In this document: positions 7,010 to 14,815 of the stretch, piece by piece
Position numbering within the stretch: position 1 is the stretch's first letter
How the letters are laid out: every line of letters starts with the position of its first letter
Source of the DNA: JBQCEE01 sp051960575
Lineage (GTDB): Bacteria > Actinomycetota > Actinomycetes > Mycobacteriales > Jatrophihabitantaceae
Assembly: GCF_051960575.1 (NCBI RefSeq)
Contig: NZ_JBQCEE010000046.1
Span: forward strand, 1 to 37,047
DNA: 37,047 nucleotides
Direction: 5' to 3'
Notes under the pieces: model-generated
The model's database searches: none
Seen by the model: the letters and a program-made list of their open reading frames with translations, nothing else
What the model was told of the DNA's origin: nothing
Program-made: the position numbers and the translations under genes

Positions 7010-7234
7010 ATGATCGGGTTCGTCTTCCTGATCTTCCCGTTCGTGCTGCTCGCGTTCGTCCTGCTCATGGAGAAGGTCGAGGAGCCGCTCAACGAGATCG
7101 CGGTCGAGCGCGAGATCGAGCACTTCCTGGACGACGCGAACGCCGACGAGCTGGACGCGTTCGTCACCGAGGGCACCGACTCGGCGTTGAGTCGGTTCCG
7201 CGCCCGGCTCGGCCTGCGTCGTCGCCGCCGCTGA
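7010..7234 (+). CDS. Small membrane protein (Rv3675-like)
   Basis: A 74-aa protein: one N-terminal transmembrane segment (IGFVFLIFPFVLLAFVLLM) followed by an acidic soluble region (EEPLNEIAVEREIEHFLDDA) and an arginine-rich end (RARLGLRRRRR). Function unknown. It occupies the Rv3675 position between nth and crp but is shorter than the mycobacterial protein. Start: ATG 7010, with GAGAGGGG (6996-7003) 6 nt upstream. Confidence 0.75.
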   Translation: MIGFVFLIFPFVLLAFVLLMEKVEEPLNEIAVEREIEHFLDDANADELDAFVTEGTDSALSRFRARLGLRRRRR

Positions 7235-7311
7235 GCCACGGGCGGCCGGCCGTACCGACGGAACCGAACGCGTCGTGACCGCCGGATGAAGCGGCGGGTC
7301 GCCGGTCGGAC

Positions 7312-7317
7312 TAGACT
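7312..7317 (+). promoter_or_regulatory. -10 element of crp
   Basis: TAGACT, implying transcription from about 7324 and a leader of about 45 nt before GTG 7369. No convincing -35 element. Confidence 0.5.
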
Positions 7318-7327
7318 CTCTCAGGAC

Positions 7328-7343
7328 TGTGATGAGGCTCGCA
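7328..7343. promoter_or_regulatory. Near-consensus Crp operator at the crp start site
   Basis: TGTGA-TGAGGC-TCGCA matches 9 of 10 positions of the Crp consensus TGTGA-N6-TCACA. It begins 10 nt after the -10, covering roughly +4 to +20, a position that fits autorepression. Confidence 0.6.
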
Positions 7344-7368
7344 CGCGCGCGAGCAGCGAGGAGCGTTC

Positions 7369-8043
7369 GTGGACGAGATTCTGCGCAGAGCCGGGCTGTT
7401 CCAGGGCGTCGATCCCGACGACGTCGAGGCGTTGACGAACGAGTTCGAGATCATCGACGCCCCGCGCGGCACGGTGCTGTTCACAGAGGGTGAGCCGGGC
7501 GAGTCGCTCTACATCGTGCTGAGCGGCAAGGTGAAACTCGGCCGCCGCTCGCCCGACGGCCGCGAGAACCTCGTCGCCATCATGGGGCCGTCCGACCAGT
7601 TCGGCGAGCTCTCCCTCTTCGACCCCGGGCCGCGCACCGCCACCGCCACCGTCGTGACCGACGGTCGCGTGGCCCGCCTGCCGAAGTCGGCGCTGCAGAA
7701 GTGGGTGCAGGACCGCCCGCAGATCGCGATGCAGCTGTTGCGCGTCGTCGCCCGCCGGCTGCGGCGCACCAACACCATGCTCGCCGACCTGATCTTCGTC
7801 GACGTGCCCGGCCGCGTCGCCAAGCAGCTGCTGCAGCTCGCGCAGCGCTTCGGCTCGATCGACGGCGGTCAGCTGCGGGTCACCCACGACCTCACCCAGG
7901 AGGAGCTGGCCCAGCTCGTCGGCGCCTCGCGCGAGACCGTGAACAAGGCGCTGGCTGACTTCGCGTCCCGCGGCTGGTTGCGGCTCGAGGGCAAGTCGGT
8001 CGTGATCCTCGACCGCGAGCGCCTGGCCCGCCGCGCCCGCTGA
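7369..8043 (+). CDS. crp: Crp/Fnr-family cAMP-responsive global regulator
   Basis: A 224-aa protein, the length I recall for M. tuberculosis CRP (Rv3676) and close to corynebacterial GlxR. The N-terminal cyclic-nucleotide domain carries the phosphate-binding cassette FGELSLFDPGPRTATATV. The C-terminal winged helix-turn-helix is LTQEELAQLVGASRETVNKALADF, with R-E-T-V-N-K as recognition helix. It acts as a dimer binding TGTGA-N6-TCACA. Start: GTG 7369 with GAGGAG (7358-7363) 5 nt upstream. A matching operator lies in its own leader. Convergent with the MBL gene, stop codons 7 nt apart. Confidence 0.95.
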   Translation: MDEILRRAGLFQGVDPDDVEALTNEFEIIDAPRGTVLFTEGEPGESLYIVLSGKVKLGRRSPDGRENLVAIMGPSDQFGELSLFDPGPRTATATVVTDGRVARLPKSALQKWVQDRPQIAMQLLRVVARRLRRTNTMLADLIFVDVPGRVAKQLLQLAQRFGSIDGGQLRVTHDLTQEELAQLVGASRETVNKALADFASRGWLRLEGKSVVILDRERLARRAR

Positions 8044-8054
8044 CACGGCGTCAG
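8040..8054. terminator. Hairpin spanning both stop codons of crp and the MBL gene
   Basis: CTGAC-ACGGC-GTCAG is a perfect 5-bp stem containing both TGA stops of the convergent pair. Weak on its own; same design as at 3811 and 14802. Confidence 0.3.
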
Positions 8055-8842
8055 GAGCGGTCGAGGTAGTCGAGCTGGGCGCGCACGCTCAGCTCGGCCG
8101 CCCACCACACCGACTGGTCGACGTCGGCGTAGACGACCTCGACGATCCGGCGGGCCGACGCGTCCGGCCCGAGGTCGCGCAGCGCGGCCCGGATCTGGTC
8201 GAGCCGCTGCTCGCGGTGCGCCAGGTAGAAGGCCGCGGCGTCGGCGGCCGACGGCAGCTCGGGCCCGTGGCCCGGCAGCACCGGCACCCCGCCGAGCGCA
8301 CCGAGGCGGTGCAGCGAGTCGAGGTAGTCGCGCAGGTTCCCGTCGGGGTGCGCCACCACGGTCGTCCCGCGGCCGAGGATGGTGTCCCCGGTGAGCACCG
8401 CGCTCACCGCGCCGTCGGCGTCGGTCACGACGAACGACGCCGAGTCGGACGTGTGGCCGGGCGTGGTCAGCACGCGCACGCGCAGCCCCGCGGCGTCCAG
8501 CCACGCGCCGTCGTCGAGCGGGCCGGCGCCGAGGCAGTGCGCGGGGTCGACCGCCCGCACCGGCGCCCCGGTGCGGGCGTGCAGGTCGGCCGCGGTCTGG
8601 CTGTGGTCGAAGTGCCCGTGCGTGAGCAGCACCAGCGACACCGCGGGCACCGTCTCGAGCAACCGGTCGAGATGCGTGTCGTCGCCCTGCCCGGGGTCGA
8701 CCACGATGACGTCGTCGGCGCCGGGCGCGCGCAGCAGCCAGGTGTTCGTCCCGTCGAGCGTCATCGGCCCGGGGTTCGCCTGCAGGAGCACGTGGGCGGT
8801 CGGCAGCACCGCGCGCGGCTGCTCGTAGAGGGGGTGGCTCAC
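8051..8842 (-). CDS. Metallo-beta-lactamase-fold hydrolase (Rv3677c-like)
   Basis: A 263-aa MBL-fold enzyme of the glyoxalase-II/LACTB2 type. The metal motif THGHFDH supplies H75, H77, D79 and H80; further ligands are in TPGHTSD and the GDT of LTGDTILG, and a late PGHGPE loop follows. The C-terminal helical region (HREQRLDQIRAAL) is typical of LACTB2-like proteins. Substrate unknown; relatives hydrolyse thioesters or nucleic acids. Start GTG 8842, 7 nt after the upstream Nudix stop. Last gene of the ridA-like, Nudix, MBL operon. Confidence 0.88.
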   Translation of the reverse strand: MSHPLYEQPRAVLPTAHVLLQANPGPMTLDGTNTWLLRAPGADDVIVVDPGQGDDTHLDRLLETVPAVSLVLLTHGHFDHSQTAADLHARTGAPVRAVDPAHCLGAGPLDDGAWLDAAGLRVRVLTTPGHTSDSASFVVTDADGAVSAVLTGDTILGRGTTVVAHPDGNLRDYLDSLHRLGALGGVPVLPGHGPELPSAADAAAFYLAHREQRLDQIRAALRDLGPDASARRIVEVVYADVDQSVWWAAELSVRAQLDYLDRS

Positions 8843-8849
8843 GGCCGCC

Positions 8850-9623
8850 TCATCGCAGCATCGCCCGCGGGATCTCGACGCTGCTGCCGTCCGGCATCAC
8901 CGCGAGCACCCTGCCGTCGTCGGTCACCGTGATCTCCGGCCGGATCGCGCCGACCGGGCGCCCGGGCGCGGCCGCGAGGGCGTCCGCCACCGTCGTGAAG
9001 TCCGCCAGGGACGCGAGCGTCGCCAGCGTCGGCGGCAGCATGCCGCGCTCGCCGCGTTCCGCCTGCTCGAGCGCGGCCGCGATGCCCACCCAGCCGGCCG
9101 AGCTCGACTCGGTGGTGACGTCCTGCGCCTCCGCGTCCGACGGCAGGGCGGCGACGAAGAAGCGGGTGTCGTAGCGGCGCACCTCGCCCTCGGGGGTGAC
9201 CCAGCGCGACCACGGGTGCAGGGCGCCGGCGTCGATCGCCACCCCGTTCGCGCGCAGCAGGTCGCCGAACGAGACCCGGCCGGCCTCGACATCGCGCCAG
9301 GCACCGGACAGGTCGGCGGCCGGCGCGCCGAGCAGCACCCCGGCCTCCTCGAAGGTCTCGCGGGCGGCGCCGCCGAGCAGCATGCGCGCGACCCGCTCGT
9401 CACAGCCGAAGCGCTCGGCCGCGTCGGCGAGCGGCTCGTCGCTCGCGAACGGCAGGTCGGCGTCGGCGTCCTCGACCCGTCCGCCGGGGAACACCGACAT
9501 CCCGGCGGCGAACACCATCTGGGTCACCCGGGTCAGCAACCACGCCTCGATGCCGGTCGCGCCGTCGCGCAGCAGCACCACCGTCGCGGCGTCGCGCACG
9601 GGCACCGCCTGCTGCTCGGTCAC
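8850..9623 (-). CDS. Nudix hydrolase with split Nudix box (NUDT19-like)
   Basis: A 257-aa Nudix protein. The box is interrupted: FPGGRVED (45-52) and AARETFEEAGVLL (86-98) are separated by about 33 residues rich in Asp/Ala, the layout of NUDT19-type acyl-CoA diphosphatases. REXXEE-type metal ligands are kept (RETFEEAG). The C-terminus holds a PEITVTDDGRVLAVMPDG strand pair. CoA-ester hydrolysis is inferred from the insertion only. Start GTG 9623 overlaps the preceding ridA-like stop (GTGA). The neighbours suggest a metabolite-repair operon. Confidence 0.8.
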   Translation of the reverse strand: MTEQQAVPVRDAATVVLLRDGATGIEAWLLTRVTQMVFAAGMSVFPGGRVEDADADLPFASDEPLADAAERFGCDERVARMLLGGAARETFEEAGVLLGAPAADLSGAWRDVEAGRVSFGDLLRANGVAIDAGALHPWSRWVTPEGEVRRYDTRFFVAALPSDAEAQDVTTESSSAGWVGIAAALEQAERGERGMLPPTLATLASLADFTTVADALAAAPGRPVGAIRPEITVTDDGRVLAVMPDGSSVEIPRAMLR

Positions 9624-10078
9624 GCGACCTCCACGATCAGCTCGATCTCGACCGGCGCGCCGAGCGGCAGGGCGCTGACCCCGACCGCCGAGCGCGCGTG
9701 CGCACCGGCCTCGCCGAACACCTGCCCGTACAGCTCGCTCGCCCCGTTCACGACCCCCGGCTGCCCGGTGAAGCCGGGGGCGGACGCGACGTAGCCGACC
9801 ACCTTCACCACCCGCGTCACCGCGTCGAGCCCGACGAGCGAGTGGACGGCGGCGAGCGCGTTCAGCCCTGCGATCCGCGCCAGGTCGCGCGCCTCCTCGG
9901 GCGGCACGTCGGCGCCAACCAGCCCGGTCGCCGGCAGCGCGCCGTCGCGCAGCGGCAGCTGGCCCGCGGTGAAGACCCACGAGCCCGACCGCACCGCCGG
10001 CACGTACGCGGCGAGCGGGGGGACGACCGGCGGGAGGGCGAGCCCGAGTTCGGCGAGGCGCTGCAGCGGTGTCGGCAC
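9620..10078 (-). CDS. RidA/YjgF-family protein (Rv3678c-like)
   Basis: A 152-aa member of the RidA (reactive imine/enamine deaminase) superfamily, longer at the N-terminus than E. coli RidA (VPPLAAYVPAVRSG). FTAGQLPL and VSALPLGAPVEIELIVEVA match the fold, and the arginine in AHARSAVGV occupies the catalytic carboxylate-binding position, so deaminase activity is plausible. Start: GTG 10078, 7 nt after a TAGCGT -10 (leaderless). First gene of a coupled three-gene operon with Nudix and MBL hydrolases; divergent from the Get3-like pair. Confidence 0.88.
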   Translation of the reverse strand: MPTPLQRLAELGLALPPVVPPLAAYVPAVRSGSWVFTAGQLPLRDGALPATGLVGADVPPEEARDLARIAGLNALAAVHSLVGLDAVTRVVKVVGYVASAPGFTGQPGVVNGASELYGQVFGEAGAHARSAVGVSALPLGAPVEIELIVEVA

Positions 10079-10085
10079 CCGCCCG

Positions 10086-10091
10086 ACGCTA
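10086..10091 (-). promoter_or_regulatory. -10 element of the ridA-like operon (leaderless)
   Basis: TAGCGT on the minus strand, 7 nt before GTG 10078. Confidence 0.5.
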
Positions 10092-10148
10092 GCTGTTGGC
10101 TCGGTCGCAGGCGACGCCGATCCCGGTGCCCCGGCCTGCCGCGTCACC

Positions 10149-10154
10149 TACGCT
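10149..10154 (+). promoter_or_regulatory. -10 element of the Get3-like operon (leaderless)
   Basis: TACGCT, 6 nt before GTG 10161. Confidence 0.5.
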
Positions 10155-10160
10155 CGGGGC

Positions 10161-11171
10161 GTGCCGACCTCCACCGCGACCCAGGCGGTCCCGAACCTCG
10201 TGCGCGGCCTGCCCCCGCGCGCCCGGCTGCACGTCGTCACCGGCAAGGGCGGGACCGGCAAGACGACCGTGGCCGCCGCGCTGGCGCTCGCGCTCGCCGA
10301 CACCGGCCGCCGGGTGCTGCTGATCGAGGTCGAGGGCCGGCAGGCGATCGCCCAGCTGTTCGACATCCCGCCGATGGAGTACGCCGAGACGCGGCTGGCG
10401 ACGGCCGAGCACGGCGGCGAGCTGTTCGGCCTCGCGATCGACCCCGAGGCCGCCATGATCGAGTACCTCGAGCTCTTCTACGGCATGAAGCGCTCGGCCC
10501 GCGGCTTGCAGAAGATCGGCGCGGTCGACTTCGTCACGACCCTGGCGCCGGGACTGCGCGACGTGCTGCTCACCGGCAAGATCAAGGAGTCGGTGGTGCG
10601 CGTCGACCCGAGCGGCGCGCGCATCTACGACAACGTGGTCGTCGACGCCCCGCCGACCGGCCGCATCGGGCGCTTCCTGGACGCCACCACCGAGGTCGCC
10701 AAGCTCACCAAGATCGGCGCGATCAACAACCAGAGCGAGGGCGTCATCAAGCTGCTGCACGGCAAGGAGACCGCCGTGCACATCGTCACCCTGCTCGAGG
10801 AGATGCCGGTGCAGGAGACGCTGGACGCAGCGAACGAGCTGCAGGGCCTCGGTTTCCAGGTCGGCACCGTCGTCGTCAACCGCGCGCGGCCCGAGCTCTT
10901 CCACGACGACCAGCTGCGACCGGACGGCACGGTCGACCCGACGACGCTGGTGGCCGGGCTCGAGCGGGCCGGCATCAACCCCGGCTACGCCCCCGCCCTG
11001 GCCGCCGAGGTCGGCCAGTACGCGCAGCGGCTGCGGCTGCAGCGCACCAACGCCGCCCGCCTCGACGACCTCGACCTCCCGCGCGTCGAGCTGCCCGACC
11101 TCAACCCGCCGGTCGAGCTGGGCGAGCTGCGCCAGCTGTCCGAGCGCTTCCTCGACCGGAGCTCGCGATGA
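10161..11171 (+). CDS. Get3/ArsA-family ATPase, subunit A (Rv3679-like)
   Basis: A 336-aa ATPase. The deviant Walker A GKGGTGKTT (28-36) keeps the signature lysine K29, and DAPPTGRIGRFLD is the switch-II-like region. A helical insert (about 95-180) takes the place of the client-binding domain. Length and context match M. tuberculosis Rv3679, which forms a heterodimer with Rv3680 described as bacterial Get3-like (BagA/BagB, from memory). No arsenite-binding cysteine pattern or ars genes are present, so arsenic transport is unlikely. Start: GTG 10161 after a TACGCT -10 by 6 nt. Its stop overlaps the next ATG by 4 nt (ATGA). Confidence 0.9.
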   Translation: MPTSTATQAVPNLVRGLPPRARLHVVTGKGGTGKTTVAAALALALADTGRRVLLIEVEGRQAIAQLFDIPPMEYAETRLATAEHGGELFGLAIDPEAAMIEYLELFYGMKRSARGLQKIGAVDFVTTLAPGLRDVLLTGKIKESVVRVDPSGARIYDNVVVDAPPTGRIGRFLDATTEVAKLTKIGAINNQSEGVIKLLHGKETAVHIVTLLEEMPVQETLDAANELQGLGFQVGTVVVNRARPELFHDDQLRPDGTVDPTTLVAGLERAGINPGYAPALAAEVGQYAQRLRLQRTNAARLDDLDLPRVELPDLNPPVELGELRQLSERFLDRSSR

Positions 11172-12292
11172 CCGCCCTCGACGTGCCGGCCCTGGTCCGC
11201 GACCCGGCCACCCGGGTCGTCGTCACCTGCGGCAGCGGCGGCGTCGGCAAGACCACCACGGCCGCGGCCATGGCGCTCATCGGCGCCGAGGCGGGCCGCC
11301 GCACCGTCGTGCTCACGATCGACCCGGCCCGCCGGCTGGCGCAGAGCATGGGGCTCACCGAGCTCGACAACACCCCGCGCGAGGTGAAGGGCGTCGAGAA
11401 CGGGCGGCTCTTCGCGATGATGCTCGACATGAAGCGGACCTTCGACGAGGTCATCATCGAGAACTCGCCGCCGGACCGCGCCGCCAAGATCATGGCGAAC
11501 CCGTTCTACCAGTCACTGTCGTCGTCCCTGGCCGGGACGCAGGAGTACATGGCGATGGAGAAGCTGGGCCAGCTGGTCAGCCAGGACGAGTGGGACCTCA
11601 TCGTCGTCGACACCCCGCCGTCGCGCTCGGCGCTGGACTTCCTGGACGCTCCGAACCGGCTCGGCCGGTTCCTCGACGGACGCATGGTGCGGCTGCTCTC
11701 GGCCCCTGCGAAGGCGGGTGGCCGGGCCTACATGAAGGTCGTCACCGCCTCGCTCAGCGTGGCCGCGAAGGCGTTCACGCGCATCCTCGGCAACGAGCTG
11801 CTCAGCGACGTCTCGACCTTCGTGGCGGCGCTCGAGTCGACCTTCGGCGGGTTCCGCGAGCGGGCGGCGAAGACCTACGACCTGCTCAAGCAGCCCGGCA
11901 CGGCCTTCGTGGTCGTGGCCGCGCCCGAGCCGGACGCGCTGCGTGAGGCGTCCTACTTCGTCGAGCGGCTCTCGGCCGACCGCATGCCGCTCGCCGGCGC
12001 GATCGTGAACCGCACGCACCTGACCGAGCCGGCCGCCGGGCTCGGCCCGCTGACCGCCGCGCGCGCGGAGGCGGCGGCGGAAGTGGTCGCCGGACGCACC
12101 GGGCTCGAGCTCGCCGAGGCGGCCCTGCGGGTGCACGTCGAGGTGGCCGCGGCGGCCGAGCACGACGCCCGCATGACGGCCCGGTTCACCTCGGCGCACG
12201 GCTCGGTGCCGGTCGCCGCCGTGCCCGCCCTGCCGGTCGACGTGCACGATCTGGACGGCCTGCGCACCATCGGCAAACTGCTCGGCGCCTGA
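11168..12292 (+). CDS. Get3/ArsA-family ATPase, subunit B (Rv3680-like)
   Basis: A 374-aa ATPase partner. The P-loop is CGSGGVGKTTT (21-31): the signature lysine of GKGGVGKT is replaced by Ser, whereas the subunit upstream keeps it. It has LTIDPARRLAQSMG after strand 2 and VVDTPPSRSALDFLDAP as switch region. A Met-rich helical segment (FAMMLDMKRTFDEVI, ending EYMAMEKLG) could line a hydrophobic client groove. Known Get3 proteins chaperone tail-anchored proteins; that role is inferred here. Translationally coupled to subunit A. The next gene is ponA2-like, with no whiB4 between as I recall for mycobacteria. Confidence 0.9.
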   Translation: MTALDVPALVRDPATRVVVTCGSGGVGKTTTAAAMALIGAEAGRRTVVLTIDPARRLAQSMGLTELDNTPREVKGVENGRLFAMMLDMKRTFDEVIIENSPPDRAAKIMANPFYQSLSSSLAGTQEYMAMEKLGQLVSQDEWDLIVVDTPPSRSALDFLDAPNRLGRFLDGRMVRLLSAPAKAGGRAYMKVVTASLSVAAKAFTRILGNELLSDVSTFVAALESTFGGFRERAAKTYDLLKQPGTAFVVVAAPEPDALREASYFVERLSADRMPLAGAIVNRTHLTEPAAGLGPLTAARAEAAAEVVAGRTGLELAEAALRVHVEVAAAAEHDARMTARFTSAHGSVPVAAVPALPVDVHDLDGLRTIGKLLGA

Positions 12293-12323
12293 GCCGTCCA
12301 CAGAAGGTGTCATAACGGGCCGG

Positions 12324-12329
12324 TACCGT
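12324..12329 (+). promoter_or_regulatory. -10 element of the ponA2-like gene (leaderless)
   Basis: TACCGT, 7 nt before GTG 12337, directly after the ATPase operon. Confidence 0.5.
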
Positions 12330-12336
12330 CGCACCC

Positions 12337-14805
12337 GTGGCAGCGCGCAACCCCTGGCCGACCATCGGCAAGCTCGTCGGCGCCCTCGTCGCCTGCGGTG
12401 TCCTCGTCGCCGGGCTGGCCATGCCCTACGTCGGCGGGCTGGGCCTGTTCGCGGGGCACGAGGCGGCCCGCTTCCTCGACAAGCCGTGCACGCTGCGCGA
12501 GAGCCCGCCGCCGCAGCGCACGACCATGTACGCCAACGACGGCAAGACGGTCATCGCGACGCTGTTCCGGCAGGACCGTGTGCCGATCCCCCTCACCGAC
12601 GTGCCCCCGTACCTCGTCGACGCCCTGGTGGCGACCGAGGACCGGCGCTTCTTTCAGCACCACGGCGTGGACATGCGCGGCCTGCTGCGCAGCGCCGTCA
12701 GCACGAGCAGCGGCGACACCCAGGGCGGGTCGACGCTGACGATGCAGTACGTCAAGCAGCTGCGGTACTACCAGGCCGGCGACGACCTGAAGGCGCAGCA
12801 GGCGGCGATCGACCAGAACCTCAACCGCAAGATCGAGGACGCGAAGTGCGCCATCTACATCGAGCGAAACCTCAAGGAGTCGAAGGACACCATCCTCGAC
12901 AACTACCTGAACATCGCCTTCTTCGGTGAGAACTCCTACGGCATCCAGACCGCGGCCGAGACCTACTTCGGCAAGCCGGCGAAGGACCTCACGCTGCCCG
13001 AGTCGGCCCTGCTGGTCGGCCTGCTGCGGGCGCCGTCGGCGTACGACCCCTTCGTGAACCCGCAGGCGGCCAAGCAGCGCCGCAACGAGGTGCTCGCCAA
13101 CCTCGTCACCGTGCACAAGCTGACCCCTGCCAAGGCCGCCGAGCTCGAGGCGACGCCGATCTCGCTCGCCACCGACGGCCCACCGATCGTGCGGCGCGGG
13201 TGCGCCAACAGCTCGTCGTCGATCCCGAACGCCGCGTTCTTCTGCGAGTACGCGGTGTCCTGGCTCGAGTCGCAGAACGGGCTCTCGCAGACGCTGCTCG
13301 AGACCGGCGGCCTCAACATCGTCACCACGCTCGACCCGAACCTGCAGGCCTCCATGCAGGCAGGGATCGCCAAGCAGGTGCCGGCCACCGCGCCGGTGAC
13401 CGCCGTGCTGCCCGCCGTCGACCCGCGCAACGGCAACGTGCTGGCCATGGCCGCGAGCAAGCAGTTCGGCACGAAGCCGGGGCAGACCGAGCAGCGGATC
13501 TTCACCGACTACGTCGCCCACGGCGCGTCGACCTACAAGCTCTTCCCCCTGCTCGCGGCCCTGTCGACCGGCTTCCCGCAGACCTGGCAGATGCAGACGG
13601 CGACGAACAACGACAAGTACAACACCAAGAACTGCTTCACCTCGAGCAGCGTCGGCAACGGCGACGCGAACGAGGTCTACAACCTCAACGAGACCCTGGC
13701 CTCGGCGACCGCGAAGTCGTCGAACAGCTTCTTCGTCGGTCTCGTCGACCAGGGCATGGACTGCTCGCTCACCCCGAGCGTCGACATCGCCCTCAAGCTC
13801 GGGATGAACGGGCTGAAGCAGTCGAGCGCCGACAACCCGAAGCAGACCTGGGCCCAGTACGTCGAGCAGCAGCAGGCCGACCAGCTGTTCGTGCTCGGGT
13901 CGGTGCCGACCAGCCCGCTCGAGCTCGCGGCCGCCTACGCGGGCGTCGCCGACAACGGCAAGTTCTACGCGCCGTGCCCGATCCTCAAGATCAGCACCGG
14001 CACGGGCAGCGGCGAGAAGCTGATCCCGGTGAAGCGGGCCACGCCGGTGCAGGCCGTCGCCCCGGACGTCGCCCACCAGGCCGTCTCGATCCTGCAGGGC
14101 GACACCCACGGGGTCGGCACCTCGGCCGCGGAGTTCGCGTCCGACTGGTACGGCAGCGCGCTGAGCGAGGTCGCGGGCAAGACCGGCACGAACGCCGCCG
14201 TCGACCAGCGCGGGCGCGAGACGCAGCAGAACGCCGCGATCTGGTTCGCCGGCATGACGCCGACGCTCACCGCGGTCAGCGCGATCATCGACTTCGACAA
14301 TCCGACGCTGCCGACCCGCGGCTTGCGCGGTCAGGCGCCCGGCTCCGCGTACGGCGGGTACGCAGCAGGCCTGTGGATCAAGGCGCTGAAGCCGACGCTG
14401 AGCCAGCGGCAGTGGACGTGGCAGGACACCGCAGCGGGCGGCGACGTCCCGGACGTCACCGGCCTGCTGCCCCGCGACGCCAAGCGCCGCCTCGCCGCGG
14501 CCGGCTACCAGATGCAGTACCTCGACCCGGACAACGGCGAGTCGACCCGGTGTGCGTCGAAGGAGCTCACCGGCACCGTCGCCTACTTCGGACCGAAGAC
14601 GGCCACCCGGGGCAGCACCATCACCGTCTGCCTCAGCAGCGGCGTCCAGCAGACGATCTGGACGCCCCCGCCGCCGCCGAAGCCGACCTACCACCCGACC
14701 TCGACCCCGCCGGGCCGTCCCGGCAGCACCTCACCGGCGCCGCCGACGACCACCAAAACGACCCCGCCGCCGGGGCCGGGGAAGCCGTCGAAGCACCCGC
14801 ACTGA
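12337..14805 (+). CDS. ponA2: Bifunctional penicillin-binding protein with PASTA domain (PonA2-like)
   Basis: An 822-aa class A PBP that polymerises and crosslinks peptidoglycan outside the membrane. One N-terminal transmembrane helix (about 10-35); GT51 glycosyltransferase with catalytic Glu101 (ATEDRRFF) and GGSTLTMQ (129-136); transpeptidase motifs S398-T-Y-K401, S461-S-N463 and K615-T-G617; a single PASTA domain (about 703-770); and a Pro/Thr/Lys-rich tail. The order matches M. tuberculosis PonA2 (Rv3682). Start: GTG 12337, 7 nt after a TACCGT -10. Several cysteines (for example TRCASKE in the PASTA domain) may form disulfides. Convergent with the YqeY-like gene 6 nt away. Confidence 0.95.
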   Translation: MAARNPWPTIGKLVGALVACGVLVAGLAMPYVGGLGLFAGHEAARFLDKPCTLRESPPPQRTTMYANDGKTVIATLFRQDRVPIPLTDVPPYLVDALVATEDRRFFQHHGVDMRGLLRSAVSTSSGDTQGGSTLTMQYVKQLRYYQAGDDLKAQQAAIDQNLNRKIEDAKCAIYIERNLKESKDTILDNYLNIAFFGENSYGIQTAAETYFGKPAKDLTLPESALLVGLLRAPSAYDPFVNPQAAKQRRNEVLANLVTVHKLTPAKAAELEATPISLATDGPPIVRRGCANSSSSIPNAAFFCEYAVSWLESQNGLSQTLLETGGLNIVTTLDPNLQASMQAGIAKQVPATAPVTAVLPAVDPRNGNVLAMAASKQFGTKPGQTEQRIFTDYVAHGASTYKLFPLLAALSTGFPQTWQMQTATNNDKYNTKNCFTSSSVGNGDANEVYNLNETLASATAKSSNSFFVGLVDQGMDCSLTPSVDIALKLGMNGLKQSSADNPKQTWAQYVEQQQADQLFVLGSVPTSPLELAAAYAGVADNGKFYAPCPILKISTGTGSGEKLIPVKRATPVQAVAPDVAHQAVSILQGDTHGVGTSAAEFASDWYGSALSEVAGKTGTNAAVDQRGRETQQNAAIWFAGMTPTLTAVSAIIDFDNPTLPTRGLRGQAPGSAYGGYAAGLWIKALKPTLSQRQWTWQDTAAGGDVPDVTGLLPRDAKRRLAAAGYQMQYLDPDNGESTRCASKELTGTVAYFGPKTATRGSTITVCLSSGVQQTIWTPPPPPKPTYHPTSTPPGRPGSTSPAPPTTTKTTPPPGPGKPSKHPH

Positions 14806-14815
14806 CCGCCGTCAG
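14802..14815. terminator. Hairpin spanning both stop codons of ponA2-like and yqeY-like genes
   Basis: CTGAC-CGCC-GTCAG is a perfect 5-bp stem with a 4-nt loop that includes both TGA stops. Confidence 0.3.

Noticed and set aside
10161..12292. Arsenite-transport ATPases (ArsA)
   Set aside because: No arsenite-binding cysteine set and no ars genes nearby; context and length match the Rv3679/Rv3680 Get3-like pair.
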